Assembly (NCBI GenBank): GCA_029880325.1
Contig: JAOUOP010000038.1
Coordinates: forward strand, 1 to 64,000
Direction: 5' to 3'
Source: Myxococcales bacterium
GTDB lineage: Bacteria > Myxococcota_A > Polyangia > Polyangiales > JAFGIB01
DNA length: 64,000 bases
The position numbers were made by a program, and so were the translations under genes. Positions 61,552 to 64,000 of this stretch are shown here, in pieces. How positions within the stretch are numbered: the first letter of the stretch is position 1; each line of letters opens with the position of its first letter. Under the pieces are notes generated by a model. The model saw only the letters and a list, made by a program, of their open reading frames with translations. It was not told where the DNA came from and made no database searches.

Positions 61552-62385
61552 GTGGAGCGTGCCACACTGAGGGGCGTGCCCGCTCGCCTGCTCCCGACGC
61601 TGCTCGCCTGGGCAATCGTGGTGCCCGTTGGCGGCTGCGGTGAAGTGACCACCGATCTGCTGCCGCCGATCGCGCGGCTCGACGCTGCGACCGACGCCAC
61701 CGCCAGCGCCCCCATCACACCGCGGCCACCGGTGCTCTGCGGCGATCGCCCCTGCGCCTGCGACGACGGCGTCGACAACGACGACGACGGCCTCATCGAC
61801 GGCTTCGACAGCGAGTGCACCGGCCCCTACGACGACGACGAAGCCAGCTTCGCCACCGGGCAGCTCTCGAGCGACACGGCAGCCTGCCAGGACTGTTTCT
61901 GGGACGGCAACAACCAGAGCGACGACGACGGCTGCCAGGTGCACCTCGACTGCCTCTCGGGCAATAACCCCGCGGAGGGCAGCGTGGGCGACTGCGGAGG
62001 CTGCGGCGTCAGCCAGGACTGCATCAACCTATGCCTGTCGCGCACGCCCAACGGCTGCGACTGCTTCGGCTGCTGCGCCGTCACCACCGGCGATGGCGCC
62101 CAGGTACAGGTGCGGCTCACCGAGCAGTGTTCGGTCAAGGACCTGCGCAACCCCGAACTGTGCCCGCCCTGCGTGCAGCATCCGACCTGCCGCAACGACT
62201 GCGGCACCTGCGAGCTATGCCCGGGTCGCAAGCGCAAGGACCTGCCGGCGATCTGCCGCGGCAAACCCAGCGACCCCGAGCCCCAAAACCGCTGCGACGA
62301 AGGCCAGCCGACCTGCTCCGAGAGTCAACCCTGCGGCAGCGAGTTCTACTGCCAGCTCGGCTGTTGCCTCTTCGTGCCGCAGTGA
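61552..62385 (+). CDS. Cys-rich lipoprotein
   Basis: 277 residues from GTG 61552; GTG 61576 directly before the signal is also possible. The signal ends VVPVGGC. An acidic segment (CACDDGVDNDDDGLIDGFDS) resembles the calcium-binding DGxDND motif of Cys-rich myxobacterial proteins, then CQDCFWDGNNQSDDDGC, CGGCGVSQDC, CFGCCAVTTGDG and CLFVPQ at the end. Function is unknown. It is 31 bp after the anti-sigma gene and may be in the same unit. Confidence 0.82.
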   Translation: MERATLRGVPARLLPTLLAWAIVVPVGGCGEVTTDLLPPIARLDAATDATASAPITPRPPVLCGDRPCACDDGVDNDDDGLIDGFDSECTGPYDDDEASFATGQLSSDTAACQDCFWDGNNQSDDDGCQVHLDCLSGNNPAEGSVGDCGGCGVSQDCINLCLSRTPNGCDCFGCCAVTTGDGAQVQVRLTEQCSVKDLRNPELCPPCVQHPTCRNDCGTCELCPGRKRKDLPAICRGKPSDPEPQNRCDEGQPTCSESQPCGSEFYCQLGCCLFVPQ

Positions 62386-62401
62386 CCGCGCAGGCCTACG
62401 G

Positions 62402-63031
62402 CTACCTGCCCTTGCCGGCCTTGCTCTCGAGCTTGCGCAGCAGCTCGTCGAAGCTGCGGTTGACCAGGAAACGGCTGAACGACTTGCGGTAGTGGTTGAC
62501 CAGGCTCACGCCCTCGATGCTGAAGTCGTGGATGCGGTAGCTGTCGCCGCTTTTGTGCAGGAAGTAGTGGATCGGCACGCGCTCGCGGCTGTGGGTGACC
62601 ACCGTGGTCTCGACGCGGTAGACCTCGCCCTCCTGGTGGGCGTCGTGGACCAGCACGCGCTCATTGCCGCGAAAGCGATTGAGTTCTTCCATGTAGCGGT
62701 CCGCTAACAATTGCTCGAAGAGTTCGACGAAGCGCGCGCGCTGGGCGTCGTCGATGCTGCGCCAGTGGACGCCGAGGCTGCGCCGGGCCATCTCGCGCCA
62801 GTCGAAGAGCGACGCAACGGCCGCGCGCACGCGCTCGAAGCGCTCGTGGCGCTTGTCGGGAGCCTGAAGTGACGGATCGCGCAGTACCGTCAGCGCCCGG
62901 TCGACGGCCTCCTCAACCAGCGTGCGCGGCTGCTTGGCCTGGGCGGCGAGGGTGGCGGGTACGAGCAGGAGCGCGACCGCGATGAGCAAGGCACCGCCCC
63001 TGTGCAATGGTCTATGGCGCCGTGGTGACAT
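62402..63031 (-). CDS. mlaC: MlaC/Ttg2D-type phospholipid-binding protein
   Basis: 209 residues from ATG 63031 with AAGGA upstream. The signal (GGALLIAVALLLVPATLAAQ) gives a periplasmic protein. The family core is FDWREMARRSLGVHWRSIDD with RFVELFEQLLADRYMEELNR, then YRIHDFSIEGVSLVNHYRKS and RSFDELLRKLESKAG. MlaC shuttles phospholipids between the outer and inner membranes. No mlaA, B, D, E or F genes are in the window. The start overlaps the end of the TolC-like gene by 20 bases, indicating co-transcription with it. Confidence 0.9.
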   Translation of the reverse strand: MSPRRHRPLHRGGALLIAVALLLVPATLAAQAKQPRTLVEEAVDRALTVLRDPSLQAPDKRHERFERVRAAVASLFDWREMARRSLGVHWRSIDDAQRARFVELFEQLLADRYMEELNRFRGNERVLVHDAHQEGEVYRVETTVVTHSRERVPIHYFLHKSGDSYRIHDFSIEGVSLVNHYRKSFSRFLVNRSFDELLRKLESKAGKGR

Positions 63032-64000
63032 CTTGGCTTCCTTCGGAGTCGGGGGCCGGGGAGGATGCGGGGCCGGGGTAAAGCCCACCGGCGCCCGCGT
63101 CGAGCGTGCCGGTGGCGGCGGCGAGTTCCGCCATCGCGATGTTGTAGCGGTACTGGGCATCCAAATGTGAGACGCGCATGCCGGCGTAGGCTTCAAGGGC
63201 ATCGACCAGGGCGGCCGAGTGGGCCAGGCCCATGGTGTAGTCCGCCAGCACCATCACCACCCAGCGCTTGGCCACCTCCACCGCTTTGGCGGCCTCGGCG
63301 ATGTCATCGCGGGCGCGGGCGGCCTGCTGATAGGCGCGTTGCACCTCGGCCGGAATGCCGGCCAGGGCCCAGTCGTGGGTGCGCGCCAGTTCGCTGGCCT
63401 CGGCGCGGCGCTCCGAAGCACGTGCCTCGGCCCGGCCCGCCTGCCAGCGCCAGCGCAGGCCCACGAGCACGCCGGGGACAAAGTGCTGCTGGGGATCGAC
63501 GATGTAGCGGCTGCGCACCAGGTCGCGCCCCGGCGTGTAGGCAGCCGACACGAAGCCGAGTGCGAAAAGATCGGGCAAGCCGTCGGCCTGATGGGCCTGG
63601 GCCAGGGCGTCGAGGGCGCTGGCGGCCTCCGACAGCGCGCGCAGCTCGGGACGATGAACGGCGGCCTGGCGCAAGTGCTCGGCCAGATCGCCGGGAGCAC
63701 CGCCGACGGGTGCCAGTTCCTCGTCGGCCAGCTCCAGGGCCGCGTCGTTGTCGGCCAGCCCCAGAAAGGCGCGCAGGCCGGCGCTCGCGCTTTCGCGGGC
63801 CGCACGACTCTGGCTCAGACCCAGGCGCGCTGCGCTCTTGGCGCTCTGCAGCTGCAGAAGCTCCGCCTCGCTCGAATCCGGCTCGCCGCGCGCGAGGCGC
63901 TCCTGGGTGGCGACGATGGTCTCGTCGAGCTGGCGCTCCATATCCTCGAAGAAGAGCGCCGCGTCGCGGGCGAACAGCAACCCCTCGTACATGCGCGCGG
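63012..64000 (-). CDS. TolC-type outer-membrane efflux protein, C-terminal part
   Basis: The frame is open to the window edge, so the N-terminus is missing; the ATG at 63992 is internal. About 329 residues are present. Long alpha-helical heptads (ETIVATQERLARGEPDSSEA, LQLQSAKSAARLGLSQSRAA, AEVQRAYQQAARARDDIAEA) and the strand segment GVLVGLRWRW match OMF/TolC half-repeats. It forms the outer-membrane channel of an export or lipid-linked system. Its stop overlaps the mlaC start, so a trans-envelope lipid route is possible. Confidence 0.85.
   Translation of the reverse strand, partial: ARMYEGLLFARDAALFFEDMERQLDETIVATQERLARGEPDSSEAELLQLQSAKSAARLGLSQSRAARESASAGLRAFLGLADNDAALELADEELAPVGGAPGDLAEHLRQAAVHRPELRALSEAASALDALAQAHQADGLPDLFALGFVSAAYTPGRDLVRSRYIVDPQQHFVPGVLVGLRWRWQAGRAEARASERRAEASELARTHDWALAGIPAEVQRAYQQAARARDDIAEAAKAVEVAKRWVVMVLADYTMGLAHSAALVDALEAYAGMRVSHLDAQYRYNIAMAELAAATGTLDAGAGGLYPGPASSPAPDSEGSQDVTTAP

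Noticed and set aside
1-64000. tRNA, rRNA, riboswitch or replication origin
   Set aside because: Read by eye on both strands; no cloverleaf, rRNA core sequence or DnaA-box cluster was recognised. Small structured RNAs could still be missed without a covariance search.

Overview
This is a 64 kb window of high-GC DNA carrying about 52 protein genes. I see no rRNA, tRNA, CRISPR array or intact transposase. The content points to a predatory or social deltaproteobacterium-type organism, most likely Myxococcota (for example a Bradymonadia, Polyangia or Nannocystales relative). The reasons are many lipoproteins with Cys-rich, EGF-like, LDL-receptor-A, RCC1 or PEGA modules, a Ser/Thr kinase with an N-terminal Cys-rich ribbon, HEAT-repeat envelope proteins, a roadblock-like protein, a cytochrome P450, and a sigma/FecR pair. 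This assignment is inference from gene families, not from a phylogenetic marker.

Layout. 1-1.2 kb: 3' end of a malectin-domain secreted protein with a strong terminator. 1.2-4.4 kb: arsH and leuA divergent from an Lrp/AsnC regulator, with a palindrome between them. 4.5-9.4 kb: a two-GNAT protein, a kinase, a DUF1992 protein, a 168-bp inverted-repeat element, and a three-gene overlapping set (roadblock-like, PpiC-like lipoprotein, small membrane protein). 9.5-19.9 kb: two HEAT-repeat envelope proteins, glutamate-cysteine ligase, IHF/HU, an amidohydrolase lipoprotein, a Cys/Met PLP enzyme and an AGCS amino-acid symporter. 19.9-25.2 kb (minus): cytochrome c, tetraheme lipoprotein, Tat-type Fe-S protein and NrfD membrane subunit, forming a quinone-linked redox module without a catalytic subunit, then an LDLa lipoprotein and a P450. 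25.6-32.9 kb (plus): PEGA, EGF/seven-repeat RCC1 lipoprotein, PEGA, two near-identical Cys-rich lipoproteins and a remnant of a third.

33.0-35.7 kb: a 150-bp MITE-like element whose end abuts the start of an M3 oligoendopeptidase, then a HAD phosphatase. 35.7-45.9 kb: a propeller lipoprotein, a PF10118 ferritin-like protein, a sulfatase, two related SGNH proteins lying tail to tail, an MBOAT acyltransferase and an MFS transporter; the MBOAT/SGNH part looks like a cell-surface polymer acylation module. 46-50.6 kb: a Cys-rich lipoprotein, an RpiB-like protein, a DUF4015 glycosidase-like protein, an AcpH-like protein and a START-like protein. 50.6-53.9 kb: a polysaccharide flippase divergent from a propeller lipoprotein. 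54-59.6 kb (minus): a four-gene set with a UDP-sugar pyrophosphorylase-like enzyme and envelope proteins. 59.6-62.4 kb: an ECF sigma factor, a FecR-type anti-sigma factor and a Cys-rich lipoprotein. 62.4-64 kb: MlaC and a TolC-type protein cut by the window edge.

Points most worth following up: (i) a dispersed inverted repeat found at two convergent gene ends (7409-7576 and 50569-50604); (ii) the MITE-like element that appears to supply the ribosome-binding site of pepF; (iii) near-identical central blocks in two otherwise diverged tandem Cys-rich genes (gene conversion); (iv) the PEGA/RCC1/PEGA overlapping operon; (v) the paired SGNH proteins beside an MBOAT; (vi) the NrfD redox module with a Cys-to-Tyr change in one Fe-S ligand set.
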